Of a stretch of DNA of 64,000 nt, positions 24,423 to 34,128 are shown one piece after another. Numbering within the stretch: position 1 is the first letter of the stretch; each line of letters begins with the position of its first letter. A program made the translations under genes and the position numbers. A model generated the notes under the pieces. It saw only the letters and a program-made list of their open reading frames with translations. It had not been told where the DNA came from and did no database searches. The stretch is from JAJQBJ01 sp964387095 (lineage in GTDB: Bacteria; Bacillota; Clostridia; Oscillospirales; Oscillospiraceae), in contig CAYLVH010000001.1 in assembly GCA_964387095.1 (NCBI GenBank), forward strand, positions 1-64,000. The letters run 5' to 3'.

Positions 24423-25979
24423 TTACTTTGCGTACTCGACTGCCTTCGTCTCCCGCAGCACGTTGACTTTGATCTGGCCGGGGTATTCCAGTTCATCCTC
24501 AATGCGCTTTGCGATATCACGGGCCAGAAGCACCATCTGGTCCTCGCTGATCTCCTCGGGCTTGACCATAACGCGGATCTCACGGCCGGCCTGAATGGCA
24601 TAGGCCTTCTCAACGCCCTTGAAGGAGGAGGAAATTTCCTCCAGACGCTCCAGGCGCTTGATATAGTTCTCCACATTCTCACGGCGGGCGCCGGGACGGG
24701 CAGCAGAAATGGCGTCGGCGGCCTGAACCAAACAGGCAACCACGGTCTGCGGCTCGATATCGTTGTGGTGCGCGGCGATGGCGTGAACCACCTCGTCGCT
24801 CTCCTTGTACTTCTTGGCCAGCTCCACGCCAATTTGGACGTGAGAGCCTTCCACCTCGTGGTCAACAGCCTTGCCCAGGTCATGCAGCAGGCCCGCGCGC
24901 TTGGCTACGGCCACATTGGCTCCGATCTCGGCGGCCAGCAGTCCAGCAATATGGGCCACTTCCATGGAGTGATTCAGGACATTCTGGCCATAGCTGGTGC
25001 GGTAATGCTGGCGGCCCAGCAGCTTGATCAGCTCAGGATGCAGGCCCCTGACATTGGTTTCCAGAACAGCGCGTTCGCCTTCGGCCTTAATGATGGCCTC
25101 CACCTCCCGCTTGGCCTTCTCCACCATCTCCTCGATACGGGCAGGATGGATGCGGCCATCGTTAATCAGACGTTCCAGGGCAATCCGGGTGATCTCCCGG
25201 CGAACTGGGTCAAAGCAGGAAACCGTAATGGCCTCCGGCGTATCGTCGATAATCAGTTCTGCGCCAGTCAGAGTTTCCAGGGTGCGGATATTTCGGCCCT
25301 CACGGCCAATGATCCGGCCCTTCATCTCATCATTGGGCAGGGGAACTACAGAAACGGTAACTTCAGCGACATGATCTGCAGCACAGCGCTGGATTGCCAG
25401 GGCAATCAGCTCTCTTGCGCGGGTATCGGCCTCCTCCTTGAACTTTGCCTCGATCTCCTTGATCTTCATGGCAGACTCATGGGTGACCTCAGACTCCAGC
25501 TGCGCAATCAAATAGGCCTTGGCCTCCTCGCTGGAATAGCCGGAAATGCGCTCCAGAACCTCCACCTGGCTGTGCTTCAGCCGGGCGATCTCCTGACGCT
25601 CTGCCTCGGCGGCCGCCAGCTTGCTTGCCAACTGCGAGTCCTTTCTCTCGATGGCATCCGTCTTGCGGTCCAGATTTTCCTCCTTCTGCTGCAAGCGGCG
25701 TTCCTGCTTGCTCAGCTCGCTGCGGCGCTCCTTGATCTCGCGCTCGCTCTCGCTGCGGACTCTCTGGATCTCTTCCTTTGCCTCAACCATTGCCTCGCGC
25801 TTTTTCGCTTCGGCACTCTTGATTGCATCGTTGAGAATATGGGTGGCCTGTTCCTCGGCAGAGCCAATCTCGTTGGCATCCGCCTTCCTACGGCGGTTGT
25901 CACCCACCACGAAACCGATGACCAGCATAATCAGGCCTACAATCACGCCAGTGAAAATATAACCTAACACATGCGGCAT
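24423..25979 (-). CDS. rny: Ribonuclease Y
   Basis: Membrane-anchored endoribonuclease that starts mRNA decay in Firmicutes. Order of domains in 518 residues: N-terminal membrane helix (about 5-27, GYIFTGVIVGLIMLVIGFVV), long charged coiled coil (30-200, rich in Glu, Lys and Arg), KH RNA-binding domain (GRIIGREGRNIRTLE near 220), and HD nuclease domain with NHSMEVAHIAG and LLHDLGKAVDHE near 335-365. Length and order match the family. Monocistronic, ended by the terminator at 24377-24406. Confidence 0.97.
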   Translation of the reverse strand: MPHVLGYIFTGVIVGLIMLVIGFVVGDNRRRKADANEIGSAEEQATHILNDAIKSAEAKKREAMVEAKEEIQRVRSESEREIKERRSELSKQERRLQQKEENLDRKTDAIERKDSQLASKLAAAEAERQEIARLKHSQVEVLERISGYSSEEAKAYLIAQLESEVTHESAMKIKEIEAKFKEEADTRARELIALAIQRCAADHVAEVTVSVVPLPNDEMKGRIIGREGRNIRTLETLTGAELIIDDTPEAITVSCFDPVRREITRIALERLINDGRIHPARIEEMVEKAKREVEAIIKAEGERAVLETNVRGLHPELIKLLGRQHYRTSYGQNVLNHSMEVAHIAGLLAAEIGANVAVAKRAGLLHDLGKAVDHEVEGSHVQIGVELAKKYKESDEVVHAIAAHHNDIEPQTVVACLVQAADAISAARPGARRENVENYIKRLERLEEISSSFKGVEKAYAIQAGREIRVMVKPEEISEDQMVLLARDIAKRIEDELEYPGQIKVNVLRETKAVEYAK

Positions 25980-26301
25980 TTTTTGAATGATACACCTCCT
26001 ATACTCAAAATTTTATTGATATTGATAAGGTATCTACGGATACAAAGCGCAGATACTGAAATTGAAAAACGTCCCCTATTGTTCTTCAAATCAATCCTTT
26101 TCTATTTTAATGTCCTAGCCTTCAACTGTCAAGAAAATTTGTATGCGATAGTCCTTTTTCCCTCCTGGGATGGCTCTGATCCCCGCCACTTGTGAGATTT
26201 CCCATGATTTTCTTCTTTTTGTGGTTGAATTTTTTGGCACGATTGTATAAACTGTGATTGTACCTATCCACCCTGCGTTCTTAAACTGGAGGGCTAATGC
26301 C
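25980..26301. other. Divergent intergenic region, rny / small membrane protein
   Basis: AT-rich gap of 322 bases holding the 5' regions of rny (minus) and of the 74-residue gene (plus). No convincing gene, RNA or repeat is visible. Confidence 0.5.
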
Positions 26302-26526
26302 ATGAACGAAAAACTGACATCCCTGATGCTGAAACTGATTGCCGCAGCTGCTGCCCTGGCCGCCTGCATCTGCGCGGTCGCCTATTACTGGGATGCAATT
26401 GTCAAATGCTACGAAACCAGCCGCAAGATATACTGCCACGAGCGTATGGTGCGGGGGCACCGCTTCGGAAAGTCCAGCGAGTATAATGATTATGCTGATA
26501 TGGACCTGGATGACGGCATTATGTAA
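26302..26526 (+). CDS. Small single-pass membrane protein, 74 aa
   Basis: Hypothetical protein with one hydrophobic segment (LMLKLIAAAAALAACICAVA, about residues 8-27) and a polar C-terminal tail ending in an acidic DYADMDLDDG stretch. GGAGGG lies 8 bases before the ATG at 26302, which I prefer over an upstream in-frame start without a site. The orientation and tail suggest a short bitopic membrane protein; function unknown. It precedes the broken DUF362 gene. Confidence 0.6.
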   Translation: MNEKLTSLMLKLIAAAAALAACICAVAYYWDAIVKCYETSRKIYCHERMVRGHRFGKSSEYNDYADMDLDDGIM

Positions 26527-26598
26527 TTTTGCCCCGCGCAACGGAATCCCGCTCTGAATGCCAGCGGGGATCCCTTTACAAAAGGAGGTATTCCTCTA

Positions 26599-27724
26599 TG
26601 GAAAAATCCAAGGTTTATTATACGGACTTCCGGGCCACCAACGGCACGCCTATGCCCCAGAAGCTGCAAAAGCTGATCCGCCGGGCGGGCATCGGCCAGA
26701 TCGACTTTGACGGAAAGTTCGTAGCCATTAAAATCCACTTCGGTGAACTGGGCAATGTCGCCTATCTCCGCCCCAACTACGCCAAGGCCGTAGTTGACGT
26801 GGTAAAGGAACTGGGGGCAAGCCCTTCCTGACCGACTGCAACACCCTATATCCCGGCTCCCGGAAGAATGCCCTGGAGCACCTGGACTGCGCTTACATCA
26901 ACGGCTTCTCCCCCTTCTCCACCGGCTGCCACGTTATCATCGCAGACGGCTTAAAAGGCACGGATGAAGTCCTGGTACCCGTTCCCAATGGAGAATTCAT
27001 CCGGGAGGCTAAAATCGGCCACGCCATTATGGACGCCGACATCTTCATCAGCCTAAACCACTTTAAAGGGCACGAGTGTACCGGTTTCGGCGGCGCCATT
27101 AAAAATATCGGCATGGGCTGCGGCAGCCGGGCCGGCAAGATGGAGCAGCACAACTCCGGCAAACCGGAGGTCAATCAAGAGAAGTGCCGGGGCTGCAAGC
27201 TCTGTCAGCGGGAGTGCGCCCAGGGCGCCATCTCCTATGACGAGAACCGCAAGGCCTCCATTGACTGGGCCAAGTGCGTGGGCTGCGGCCGCTGCATTGG
27301 CGGCTGTAATTTCGACGCCATCCACAACGTGAACGCCAGCGCAAACGCCGACCTGAACCGCAAGATGGCTGAGTATGCCCTGGCAGTCACCCATGGCCGC
27401 CCCTGCTTCCACATCAACCTGGTGCAGGATATTTCCCCCAATTGCGACTGTCACTCCGAGAACGATGCACCCATTCTGCCCGATATCGGCATGTTTGCCT
27501 CCTTTGATCCCGTGGCCCTGGATCAGGCCTGCGCCGACGCCTGCATCAAAGCCAAGCCTCTGCCCAATTCTCAGCTGATGGACGCCCTTTTGCGGGAATC
27601 TTTCCAGGATGAAGGCGACAACTTTGTCAACACCACCCCTGGCACCACCTGGAAGGAACAGCTGGAACACGCTGAAAAGATCGGCATGGGTTCCAGGGAG
27701 TATGAACTGATCTTTATAAAATAA
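26599..27724 (+). pseudogene. DUF362 / 4Fe-4S ferredoxin protein with a -1 frameshift
   Basis: Reads as a 375-residue DUF362-type iron-sulfur protein when one base is restored. Frame one starts at 26599 after AAAGGAGG and reads MEKSKVYYTDFRA ... VVDVVKELG. It then goes out of frame at the G5 run 26813-26817 and would stop shortly after. The next frame continues without loss (KPFLTDCNTLYPGSRKNALE, then MDADIFISLNHFKGH, VQDISPNCDCHSENDAPI). Two 4Fe-4S motifs are present: CRGCKLCQREC and CVGCGRCIGGC. Family members are thought to pass electrons in anaerobes. Everything after the shift is intact, so this could be a recent mutation, slippage-dependent expression, or a base-call error in the G-run. 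Confidence 0.85.
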
Positions 27725-27736
27725 GCTATAAGCTCA

Positions 27737-27771
27737 GCCCCAGAAATTTTGCGATTTCCGGGGCCTTTTTC
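27737..27771 (+). terminator. Terminator after the DUF362 gene
   Basis: GCCCCAGAAAT ... ATTTCCGGGGC hairpin followed by CTTTTTCT, just before the end of the convergent sbcC. Confidence 0.85.
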
Positions 27772-27792
27772 TGCCTTATTTTGCCGCTTGCA

Positions 27793-30576
27793 TCATTCTT
27801 CTATTTTCTGCACCAGGCGGCTGCCGGTGCGGGTTCTTGTGACCTGGATTTGATTGGGAATGTTCTCCCGCAGCTCGGCCACATGGGAAATAATCCCCAC
27901 CATCCGGCTGTCCCCCGCCAACTGCATCAGCACCTGAATGGCCTGGCCCAAGGTGACCTCGTCCAGGGAACCGAACCCCTCATCCACGAACATGGCCTCC
28001 AGCCAGATGCCGCCGCTCTCCCGCCGGATCACATCGGATAGGCCCAGGGCCAGGGAGAGGGAGGCCAAAAAGCTCTCGCCGCCGGACAGGGTTTTGACAC
28101 TGCGCTCCCGGCCGGTATAATAGTCCAGCACATTCAGATCCAAGCCGGTCTGGCTGCGCTGGTTGGCCGCCTCCCGACTGCGCACCAGCTTGAACTGGCC
28201 GGAGGATAGCTTGAAAAACCGCTGATTTGCCGCCCACAAAATCCGATCGAAATAGGCGGCCTGTAAATACTGCTCGAACGCCAGCTTGGTTGTCCCCTTC
28301 AGGGTGCCATTGGCCGTATCTGCCAGCAGGGTCAGCCTGCTACACCGGGCCTGCCTGGCCTGAAAATCGCCGGTCCGCTTGTTCAGGGCTTGGACACATT
28401 CCCGGTTGCGATCCCGCCGGGCGGTCAGTTGGAGCCTCTCATTGGAAGTTCGATTCCGCCGGGCCTCCACCTCCCTGCGGGACTGTTCCAGCTCTTCCAG
28501 CGCAGCCCCCTGGCCAGGGCTTTGCCGGCTTTCCAGGCCGGCCAGGGTGCCCTCTGCCAGCTTCAGCTCCTGGGTGCAGTTCTGCAGGGCTATCTTCCTG
28601 CTCTCTATCAGCTGTTCCAGCTCTTGAACCCTGCATCTCAGCCCCTCCACCTGCCGGCTCGCCGTCACGGCATCGGCACAGGAAAGGCCTTGGCGCAGGG
28701 TTTTCAACGTTTCGGTCACCACTTTCACCTGAGTCTCCGCCTGATTCCGCGCCGTCTGGCAATTCTCCTGCTCCTCTTCCAGCGCCCTGATCCCTTGCTC
28801 ACTCTCGGCAAGCTCATGGGTCAGCGTCTGCTTCTCCCGCACCCGGCGCAGGGCCTCCGCGCTCTCCTGCCTTGCCTTCTGCTCCGCCCGGTTGCTGGCC
28901 TCCCAGGCCGGGAAGAGCAAAACCGGCCAATCGTCCCGCCGGGCCTCCGGGATCAGCTCCAACGCTTGCCGGAACAGGTTATTGGCCAGGGTTTCCACCC
29001 GGGATTTCTGCTGCCCCGCCGCCACGGACCGGTCCGCCGCCGCCTGCTCCGCCTTGCGCAGCTCCGCCTTCATGCGGTTCAAGGCCTCCTGGGTGGGGGC
29101 GCCCTCCTCCCGCCCGGCGGGAGTGGGATGGTGAGTAGACCCGCAGACGGGACAGGGCTTCCCCTCCGCCAGCGTCTCTGCCAGCAGGCCCGCTTGGCTG
29201 GCTAAAAACAAATGCTCACCATGCTGGGTTAGCTGGCTCTGCTTGTCCTTGGCCCGCAAGGCAGCCCGGAACTCCTCCTGCAGCTGGGACAGCTTCCTCC
29301 GCTCCTCTTTCAGCTTGTCCAGACCGTCGCCCAGTTTCCCCATCCGACGGCTGCGGTCCCCAGCCCGTTCCAGCTCATGGCTCCATTGGGCGGCCTGCAC
29401 CTCGGCGCCCTCGTAGGCCGTCAGCCGTTCCGCAAGAGCTGACTGGCTGGCCTTCTTTTCCTCCAGGGCCTTCTTTGCCTGGGCCAGCTTGGTCTCAGCC
29501 CTCTGCTGGTCGGCCTGTGTCTGGCGCAGCTGCTCCTCTGCCTGGGTCAGCCTTTCATAGCGGGGCAGTTCCGCCTCCGCCTGGGCCAGCTTTCGGCGGC
29601 TCTCCTCCAGCTCCGGCTGGCGCCGGGCGGCTTCCTCCGCTTCTTGGGTCAGCTCCCCACGCCGTTGGGTCAGGAGGGCAATCTCCTTCTGACTTTGCAG
29701 GATTCTTTTCTGACGCTCCGCCGCCTCCCGGGCCAGGGCCAACTCGCCGTCCAGCTTCTCCAGCTGCTGTGCCAACTCCGCTTCTACCCCCTCTGTTGCC
29801 AAGACAGCGGCTTCATCCATCCGCGCCTGCTCCTCCACCAGGGGAATCAGCTGCCTCACCAAATAGGCCCCCGTGTCATCCCGCTGTATCTCCGCCTGAA
29901 GGGTCGCGGCAGCGCTGCCCTCCGGGACCTGAACCCGGGCTGCCTCCTGAAGAATCTGCTGCCGGGCGCTCTCGTACCCCCGCTTCTCCTCCTCCGCCAG
30001 CTCCCGGAGTCGCTTCTGAAGGCGTTGGATATTCCCGGTATTGAACAGCTTCCGCAGGATTTCCGCCCGCTCCCGGCTGTCCGCCTGGAGCAGTCTGCGA
30101 AAGTCCCCCTGGGCGATCATGACGATCTGGCGAAACTGGTTCACATCGATGCCCAGCAGCTGGGTGATTTGATTTGTGGCTTCCCCGGTTTTGGTGGCCA
30201 GCACAGCCCCGCTATCCACTTCGGTCAAAATTGCTCTGCCCCTCTGGGTTACGAAGCCGTCACCCCGCTTCTTGGGCCTTTGGTAATCCGGATTCCGGGT
30301 GATGGAGTAGGTCACCCCCCGGTGGGTAAAAATGAGGGTGACGAAGGTCTCCGTCCCCGGCTGGGCATAGTCGCTGCGCAGCATGCTGCCCTGACGGTCG
30401 GTGCCGCTGGAGGCGCCGTACAGGGCAAAGGTAATGGCGTCAAAGATTGTGGTTTTGCCGGCCCCGGTGTCGCCGGTGATTAAGTACAATTTCCCCTGGG
30501 AAAACCGGGTAAAATCCACCACCGTCTCCCCAGCAAATGGGCCAAAGGCGCTCATCGTCAATTTCATGGGCCGCAC
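27793..30576 (-). CDS. sbcC: Exonuclease subunit SbcC (SMC-like ATPase)
   Basis: Large subunit of the SbcCD nuclease, which opens and trims DNA hairpins and protein-blocked ends. The 927 residues have the Rad50 plan: N-terminal Walker A (GDTGAGKTTIFD, near 35), a long Gln/Glu/Arg-rich coiled coil, the zinc-hook CPVCGS at about 474-479, a returning coiled coil, then the ABC signature LSGGESFLASLSLALGL and Walker B (MFVDEGFGSLDE) near the C-terminus. It starts 3 bases after the sbcD stop, so the two are co-transcribed and probably co-translated. Confidence 0.96.
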   Translation of the reverse strand: MRPMKLTMSAFGPFAGETVVDFTRFSQGKLYLITGDTGAGKTTIFDAITFALYGASSGTDRQGSMLRSDYAQPGTETFVTLIFTHRGVTYSITRNPDYQRPKKRGDGFVTQRGRAILTEVDSGAVLATKTGEATNQITQLLGIDVNQFRQIVMIAQGDFRRLLQADSRERAEILRKLFNTGNIQRLQKRLRELAEEEKRGYESARQQILQEAARVQVPEGSAAATLQAEIQRDDTGAYLVRQLIPLVEEQARMDEAAVLATEGVEAELAQQLEKLDGELALAREAAERQKRILQSQKEIALLTQRRGELTQEAEEAARRQPELEESRRKLAQAEAELPRYERLTQAEEQLRQTQADQQRAETKLAQAKKALEEKKASQSALAERLTAYEGAEVQAAQWSHELERAGDRSRRMGKLGDGLDKLKEERRKLSQLQEEFRAALRAKDKQSQLTQHGEHLFLASQAGLLAETLAEGKPCPVCGSTHHPTPAGREEGAPTQEALNRMKAELRKAEQAAADRSVAAGQQKSRVETLANNLFRQALELIPEARRDDWPVLLFPAWEASNRAEQKARQESAEALRRVREKQTLTHELAESEQGIRALEEEQENCQTARNQAETQVKVVTETLKTLRQGLSCADAVTASRQVEGLRCRVQELEQLIESRKIALQNCTQELKLAEGTLAGLESRQSPGQGAALEELEQSRREVEARRNRTSNERLQLTARRDRNRECVQALNKRTGDFQARQARCSRLTLLADTANGTLKGTTKLAFEQYLQAAYFDRILWAANQRFFKLSSGQFKLVRSREAANQRSQTGLDLNVLDYYTGRERSVKTLSGGESFLASLSLALGLSDVIRRESGGIWLEAMFVDEGFGSLDEVTLGQAIQVLMQLAGDSRMVGIISHVAELRENIPNQIQVTRTRTGSRLVQKIEE

Positions 30577-30579
30577 AGG

Positions 30580-31707
30580 TCACACCTCCTCGCTGAGCAG
30601 CCGGGCAATCAGCCGGCTGTCTTCCTCGTCCAAAGTCCTTCCCGTCTGCTGCTCAAAAAATGCGGCAAACAGCTGAACCGGATCCCGCTGCTCCAGCGGC
30701 TCTGCCTCCGGCAGGCCCGCCGTCTCCCCTGTCCCCGCAAGGTCCAGCTTCAGCACGTTGGGATAGACTGTGTTCAGCCGCTGCATGGGATCCATGGGGC
30801 TGGAATCAGTGAGGATCACATGGAGATAGTCCTCCCGATTGGCCTGGGAGGATACCTCCGGGGAGATCAGCCTTTCCAATGGCCCCTGGATGCGCCGCAG
30901 CTCCCGCAGGGGCGCCAGGGGCAGCAGCTTCATATCCACCACCCCCCGCCGCTCCAGGGTCACCAGCACCACAGATTTCTGCTGATCCAGCTCGGAGATG
31001 GAATATTTCAGCGGGGAACCGGAATAGCGCACGGTCTCCCGGCCAATGCTCTGGGGCCTGTGAATATGGCCCAGGGCCACATAGTCAAAGCCGGCAAAGG
31101 CGGCCGCATCCACCTGATCCAGCCCACCCACGGACAGGGTTTCGGAGTCGCTCTGGCCCGGCACCTTCCCGCCGCTGACCACAAATTGATGGGCCACCAA
31201 CACCGTCCGGCGGCTGTGGTCAATCTCGGAACGGTTCAGAACCGCCTTCACCGCCTGGGTATAGTCCTGGACCTGCTCCTCCGGCCAGATGGCCCGGGCA
31301 TGGGCCGGCTTCAGGAAGGGCAACAGATAGACATCCACCGGTCCGAATTTATCCTCCAAAGTCACCGGCTCCAACGGGCCAGATAGCACCGGGGACACAT
31401 AAACACCCCGGGATTTCATCAGCTGACCGCCGTAAGCCACTCGCTGGGGTGAATCGTGATTCCCTGCGGTCAACAGGCAGGGGATCCCCTGGTCCGCCGC
31501 CCGGGTCAAGAACTGATCCAGCAGCCTTACCGCCTCAGCGGAGGGGTCGTTTCGGTCATAAATGTCCCCGGCAATTAGCAGGGCATCCACACGCTCTGCC
31601 TGAGCCAGCTGTAAAATTTGATCCAAGATATGGGCCTGATCCTCCAGCAGGGAATAGCTGTGCAGCCGGCGTCCCAGGTGCAGATCAGAGCAGTGCAGGA
31701 ATTTCAT
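30580..31707 (-). CDS. sbcD: Exonuclease subunit SbcD (Mre11-like nuclease)
   Basis: Metallophosphoesterase nuclease partner of SbcC. The five phosphoesterase motifs are in order: CSDLHLGR near residue 6, AGDIYDRNDPS near 48, TAGNHDSPQR near 82, LVAHQFV near 170, and LGHIHRPQ near 212. The capping domain and the helical SbcC-binding tail follow to residue 375. Operon head; sbcC follows directly. Confidence 0.96.
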   Translation of the reverse strand: MKFLHCSDLHLGRRLHSYSLLEDQAHILDQILQLAQAERVDALLIAGDIYDRNDPSAEAVRLLDQFLTRAADQGIPCLLTAGNHDSPQRVAYGGQLMKSRGVYVSPVLSGPLEPVTLEDKFGPVDVYLLPFLKPAHARAIWPEEQVQDYTQAVKAVLNRSEIDHSRRTVLVAHQFVVSGGKVPGQSDSETLSVGGLDQVDAAAFAGFDYVALGHIHRPQSIGRETVRYSGSPLKYSISELDQQKSVVLVTLERRGVVDMKLLPLAPLRELRRIQGPLERLISPEVSSQANREDYLHVILTDSSPMDPMQRLNTVYPNVLKLDLAGTGETAGLPEAEPLEQRDPVQLFAAFFEQQTGRTLDEEDSRLIARLLSEEV

Positions 31708-31842
31708 ATCCAGTCCCTCCAGATTGGTTTCCTTCCCTTGATGCTAACACAGGTTTTTTCAGAACTCAAGGGCGCAGCTTGCAAATTCTTGCTAAATCTT
31801 TTCCCTTTTCCCTGGGACACCCCACGAAATCCAGATTTATTC

Positions 31843-31871
31843 TTGTATTTTCCTGCAAAATGGAATACAAT
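31843..31871 (+). promoter_or_regulatory. Promoter for the Asp23 - fakA-like operon
   Basis: TTGTAT, 17-base spacer, TACAAT, about 75 bases before the ATG at 31947. A CCTCC ... GGAGG inverted repeat lies in the leader. Confidence 0.65.
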
Positions 31872-31946
31872 ACATACCATGAAACCGAATATCTGCGGCA
31901 CCCTCCTCCCCGGAGGGCGGCTGCTGTGTGGAAAGGAAGATATCGC

Positions 31947-32297
31947 ATGAAATTCGAAACCCGGAACGGTCAGATCTCCATCAGCAACGACGTGTTCACC
32001 AACGTGGCCGGTGCTGCCGCGATCAACTGCTTTGGCGTAAAAGGCATGGCGGTGCGCTCAAAGACCGATGGCCTGGTCCACCTGCTGCGGCGGGAATCCA
32101 TGTCCAAGGGTGTGAAGATCATCTACAATGAGGATAACACTGTCTCCATTGAGCTCCACATCATCGTGGACAATGGCGTGAATTTGACCGCCCTTTGCCG
32201 CTCCATTATGAACGAAGTGAAATACAAGGTCAGCCAGGCCACCGGCGCCACGGTTCACAGCGTGGACGTCTGCGTGGATTCTATGTTGTTGGGTTAA
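31947..32297 (+). CDS. Asp23/Gls24 family envelope stress protein
   Basis: A 116-residue Asp23/Gls24 domain protein, of the YloU kind, usually encoded directly before fakA (yloV) in Firmicutes, as here. Family stretches ISISNDVFTNVAGAAAINCFGVKGM and SIELHIIVDNGVNLTALC are clear, and the C-terminus carries VHSVDVCVDSM. These proteins sit at the membrane, but a precise role is not agreed. The ATG at 31947 follows AAGGAAG. The next gene starts 30 bases after the stop. Confidence 0.9.
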   Translation: MKFETRNGQISISNDVFTNVAGAAAINCFGVKGMAVRSKTDGLVHLLRRESMSKGVKIIYNEDNTVSIELHIIVDNGVNLTALCRSIMNEVKYKVSQATGATVHSVDVCVDSMLLG

Positions 32298-32327
32298 TCG
32301 ACCGCTTTGGAAGGAAGAAGAAATACA

Positions 32328-34037
32328 ATGAAAAAAACAATTGACGGCTCCATTTTCTGCCAGATGGTGATCCATGCCTCCGCCTCCCTGAATCTGCAAA
32401 AACAAGTCATCAATGATTTAAACGTTTTCCCTGTGCCCGACGGAGACACCGGCACCAACATGAGCCTGACCATCGGCACCGCCGCCGCGGAGCTGGCCAA
32501 AAAGCAGCCTACCGGGATCGGCAAGGCTGCCTTCCTCAACGCCAGCGCCCTGCTGCGGGGGGCAAGAGGCAATTCCGGCGTGATTCTGTCCCTGCTCTTC
32601 CGGGGCTTTGCCAAGGCCCTGAAGGAGAAGGAGGAGATCGACGGCGTCGAGTTTGCGGAGGCCCTGAATGAAGGCGTCACCGCCGCCTATTCCGCCGTTA
32701 TGAAGCCCGCCGAGGGCACCATTTTGACTGTCTCCCGCCTGTCCGCCGCCCGGGCAACCAACGCGTCGGAGAAAAACCCCGCCGTGGAGTATGTCCTGGC
32801 TGAGACAATCAAGGCCGGCGAGGCGGCGCTGGAAAACACCATCAACCAGAATCCGGTCCTGAAAAAGGCTGGTGTCGTGGATGCAGGGGGTAAGGGCTAT
32901 TTAGTCATCCTGCAGGGCATGCTGGATGAATTGAAGGGCAAGAAAATGCCCAAGGCCCCCAAGGCGGAGGCCGCCCCTGAGGAAAAGGCTGATTTTTCAG
33001 CCCTGTCCTATGAGGAGATCACCTTTACCTATGACACCGTGTTCATCGTGCGCAAATCCTCGGGTTGTTCCCTGAAGGCCTTCCGGGACTATCTGAACCG
33101 CATCGGTGACAGCCTGGTCATCGGCGAGGACGACGACTTCTTCAAGGTCCATGTCCACACCGACATTCCCGGCGCCGCGCTCACCGAAGCCCAGAAATAC
33201 GGCACCCTGGAGCTTGCTAAGATTGAAAATATGCGCACCCAATACGAGGACCTGGCGGCCGGACGGAAGGCAATCAGCACCGACGATCTTGACGCGGTAG
33301 AGGCTGACCTGGAGGGATCCGCCCAGGAAACGCCCTCCCAGGAATCCGAGGAGGAGCGTTGGATTGCGGAACCTGAAAAAAAATACGGCTTTGTCACAGT
33401 CTGTGCCGGCTCCGGTTTAGAAGCGGTATTCCAGGATCTGGGCGCCGACGGTGTGATCTCCGGCGGCCAGACCATGAATCCCTCCACCGCCGACATCCTA
33501 AAAGTCATCGACCACACCCCTGCCGAGGTGGTGTTTGTTCTGCCCAATAACAAGAACATCATTATGGCCGCACAGCAGTGCATCAAAATCTCCAAGGAAA
33601 AAAAGGTCATCGTCATCCCCTCCGCCACCGTTCCCCAGGGCATCGCCGCCATGATGGCGGTGGATCCTGACGCCTCAGAGACGGACAATCAGGCCGCTAT
33701 GGAGGCGGCCATTGGCCGGGTGCGCACCGCGCAGATCACTTATGCGGCCCGGGATTCCGATCTGGACGACTTCGATATCCAGGCCGGTGATTACCTGGCC
33801 ATCCAGGACGGTAAACTGTTCGGCTCCCAAAAGGACATCTACCAACTGCTGGACACCCTGGCTCACAACGACGCCCAGCAGAGCGCCGAGTTTATCACCC
33901 TGTTCTATGGCGAGAACGTCACCAAGGAGCAGGCGGAGAAGGCCTTGGAAATTTTCACCGCAGCCTGCCCGGAGGCGGAGGTTTCCGTCCTGCCCGGCGG
34001 CCAGCCCGTCTATTATTATATGATTTCTGCTGAATAA
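32328..34037 (+). CDS. fakA: DAK2-domain protein, fatty acid kinase FakA-like (YloV)
   Basis: A 569-residue protein of the FakA/YloV family. FakA phosphorylates fatty acids held by a FakB protein, feeding exogenous fatty acids into phospholipid synthesis. The N-terminal DhaL-type kinase domain (1-200) has the metal/ATP site NVFPVPDGDTGTNM and the SALLRGARGNSGVILS loop. The central and C-terminal parts (FVVRK-type segment near 225, then VLPNNKNIIMAAQQ near 410 and VSVLPGGQPVYYYMISAE at the end) match the FakB-interacting region. The start at 32328 has AAGGAAG upstream. No fakB is in view. A Glu-rich linker near 330-350 joins the two halves. Confidence 0.9.
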   Translation: MKKTIDGSIFCQMVIHASASLNLQKQVINDLNVFPVPDGDTGTNMSLTIGTAAAELAKKQPTGIGKAAFLNASALLRGARGNSGVILSLLFRGFAKALKEKEEIDGVEFAEALNEGVTAAYSAVMKPAEGTILTVSRLSAARATNASEKNPAVEYVLAETIKAGEAALENTINQNPVLKKAGVVDAGGKGYLVILQGMLDELKGKKMPKAPKAEAAPEEKADFSALSYEEITFTYDTVFIVRKSSGCSLKAFRDYLNRIGDSLVIGEDDDFFKVHVHTDIPGAALTEAQKYGTLELAKIENMRTQYEDLAAGRKAISTDDLDAVEADLEGSAQETPSQESEEERWIAEPEKKYGFVTVCAGSGLEAVFQDLGADGVISGGQTMNPSTADILKVIDHTPAEVVFVLPNNKNIIMAAQQCIKISKEKKVIVIPSATVPQGIAAMMAVDPDASETDNQAAMEAAIGRVRTAQITYAARDSDLDDFDIQAGDYLAIQDGKLFGSQKDIYQLLDTLAHNDAQQSAEFITLFYGENVTKEQAEKALEIFTAACPEAEVSVLPGGQPVYYYMISAE

Positions 34038-34128
34038 CCGAACTGCCAAGCCAAGCGGAGAGCCTTTGGTTCTTCGCTTGCTTCCCCTTCCGTTTTCGCA
34101 TACTAAGTATTAGAGGAGGAATTTTCCC

